NCBI GenBank assembly: GCA_964496595.1
Contig: CAZCAI010000103.1
Location: forward strand, 1 to 17,779
Source: JAAAOZ01 sp964496595
GTDB taxonomy: Bacteria; Chloroflexota; Anaerolineae; B4-G1; SLSP01
DNA: 17,779 nucleotides
Direction of reading: 5' to 3'
Shown: piece by piece, positions 16,493 through 17,779 of the stretch
Numbering within the stretch: the stretch's first letter is position 1
Layout: every line of letters starts with the position of its first letter
Notes under the pieces: model-generated
Told to the model about the DNA's origin: nothing
Database searches by the model: none
The model's input: the letters and a program-made list of their open reading frames with translations, nothing else
Translations under genes and position numbers: made by a program

Positions 16493-17671
16493 TTACACGG
16501 CCCGGAGGTAGCACGCCCACTGCTCTAATCCCTCCTGGGGCGCGAGGTAGTAGCCGTTCTGGCGATAGAGCCGGACGACCTGCGGCAGGAGGCCCGTCGT
16601 GATCTCATAGTTGATCGTCTCCGCCCAACCGGCGACCTCCTCCGGCGTGAGTTCTCCCTCTCCTTGGCGACCAAGGGCGACGACCTCATCGCCCACGCGA
16701 ATGCCGGGGATGTGCGTCACATCGACTACAAATTGATCCATGCAGATGCGCCCGCGAATCGGCGCGCGCTGACCGTGGATCAACACCGCGCCGCGATTCG
16801 AGATCAGCCGGGGGTAGCCATCGCCGTAGCCCAGCGAGACCAGCGCCGCGACCATCGGCCGGGGGGTGATGTAGGTGCGCCCGTAGCTGATGGCGCTGCC
16901 CGGCGAGATCCTCCGCACGTGGATGACGGTGCTCTTGAGCGTGAGGGCGCGACGCAGTGGGAAGGCCGGCGCGCTGGCCGGCGAGGGCGCCATCCCGTAG
17001 ATGAGCAGCCCCGGTCGCACCGCCGCCAGATGCGATTCCGGCAGATTGACGAGGCCGGCGCTGTTGCAGACGTGCGGCATCGGGACGTAGAAGCCCTCAT
17101 CCTCCAGCGCCGCGATCATCCGCGTGAACCGCAGCCACTGGTCGCGCGCGTAGGTCAAGTCGGCGGCGTCGGCAGTGGCGAAGTGGGAGAAGATCCCCTC
17201 GACGATCAGATTCGGCAGCGAGGAGAGGTAGTACATAAAGGATATTGTCTCCTCCAACGCCAGCCCATAGCGGCTCATCCCTGTATCGATCTTAACGTGG
17301 ATGCGAATGGGCCGGTCGGCGCGCGCCGAGAGCGCCCATGCGGTCTCGCGATCCACCACCGTGGGCGTGATGTCGTTCGCCAGCACTAAATCGACGCCGG
17401 ATCGGGGCGTGTGGCCCAACAGCAAAATCGGCGCGGTGATGCCGGCCTCGCGCAGGGCCACGCCGGCCTGAATGCGATGCACCGCCAGCCAGCCGGCGCC
17501 GGCATCCAAGGCCGTGCGGGCCACGGGCAGTAACCCGTGTCCATAGGCGTTGGCCTTCACCGCCGCGATGATCTCCGTATCTGCTCCCACATAGGCCTTG
17601 ATCGCCTGCACATTATACGCAATCGCATCCAAGTCGATCTCGGCCCACGTTACAACGCCATCTGGAATCAT
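16493..17671 (-). CDS. alr: Alanine racemase
   Basis: A 392-residue, PLP-dependent cytoplasmic enzyme that interconverts L- and D-alanine, supplying D-alanine for peptidoglycan. The PLP lysine is K39 in AVKANAYGHG. The catalytic tyrosine of the other subunit is Y263 in ISYGRTY, almost the same spacing as in characterised Alr proteins (39 and 265). RICMDQFVVDVT and VGDEVVALG in the C-terminal barrel are also typical, and the length is normal. The start is uncertain. AGGAG (17687-17683 on the - strand) is 11 bases from the ATG at 17671 but only two from the ATG at 17680; an ATG at 17731 has no ribosome binding site and would add residues absent from the family. The 48 bases from 17732 to the window end hold nothing I can assign. 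Confidence 0.95.
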   Translation of the reverse strand: MIPDGVVTWAEIDLDAIAYNVQAIKAYVGADTEIIAAVKANAYGHGLLPVARTALDAGAGWLAVHRIQAGVALREAGITAPILLLGHTPRSGVDLVLANDITPTVVDRETAWALSARADRPIRIHVKIDTGMSRYGLALEETISFMYYLSSLPNLIVEGIFSHFATADAADLTYARDQWLRFTRMIAALEDEGFYVPMPHVCNSAGLVNLPESHLAAVRPGLLIYGMAPSPASAPAFPLRRALTLKSTVIHVRRISPGSAISYGRTYITPRPMVAALVSLGYGDGYPRLISNRGAVLIHGQRAPIRGRICMDQFVVDVTHIPGIRVGDEVVALGRQGEGELTPEEVAGWAETINYEITTGLLPQVVRLYRQNGYYLAPQEGLEQWACYLRAV

Positions 17672-17779
17672 AAACGTCATCACTCCTGAAAAATAGTCGG
17701 GTAGTCTTTGGTCTTTTAGTTGGAGGCTCATGTTGGGAATTGGGTGAAAGATTGCGGATGAATTTGCTCGAGGGGGACG

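Noticed and set aside
16664..17389. 241-residue open frame on the + strand
   Set aside because: Antisense to alanine racemase, whose catalytic residues are all intact; the + frame is Arg/Asp/His-rich and has no domain.

Overview
The window is G+C-rich bacterial DNA (38 of 60 bases in a hand-counted line of the first large kinase). It has very large multi-domain sensor kinases. Two of them carry a multi-pass membrane module ending in RYRLFDVD or RYRLWDID, a motif I associate with Chloroflexota (Anaerolineae-like) sensors. That placement is a judgement from domain style only; there is no rRNA or other marker gene here.

Layout. Bases 13-8759 hold three + strand signalling genes: a stand-alone CheY-like receiver (13-399), a 1583-residue membrane hybrid histidine kinase with three GAF domains, a PAS domain and a C-terminal receiver (652-5403), and a second membrane hybrid kinase joined by an ATGA overlap (5400-8759). 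The second kinase's receiver has lost its phosphoacceptor Asp. An extended -10 promoter at the end of that gene precedes a soluble GAF-PAS class III adenylyl cyclase (8819-10732). Bases 10791-12778 hold a visibly A+T-richer two-gene unit: an AAA/ABC-type ATPase overlapping by ATGA with a DUF4276-like (Toprim-related) protein. The unit is preceded by three perfect 11-bp repeats, each containing AGGAGG. A third membrane histidine kinase without a receiver follows (12864-15731). A perfect inverted repeat then acts as a terminator for both strands. On the - strand are a small HNH endonuclease-family gene (15836-16357) and alanine racemase (16493-17671).

How the genes may work together. The three kinases share the same catalytic core, including an unusually long DHp hairpin and an insertion before the G1 box, so they are paralogues. 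No DNA-binding response regulator is present. The visible outputs are a lone receiver and a cyclase, which suggests phospho-signalling towards protein partners and cAMP. This is inference.

The ATPase/DUF4276 pair does not fit the signalling theme. It resembles two-gene ATPase-plus-nuclease defence modules (split-OLD, PARIS or RloA/RloB-like logic) and looks inserted between the cyclase and the third kinase. It is the best candidate in the window for an under-described system. No CRISPR array, tRNA, rRNA, transposase or integrase was seen.
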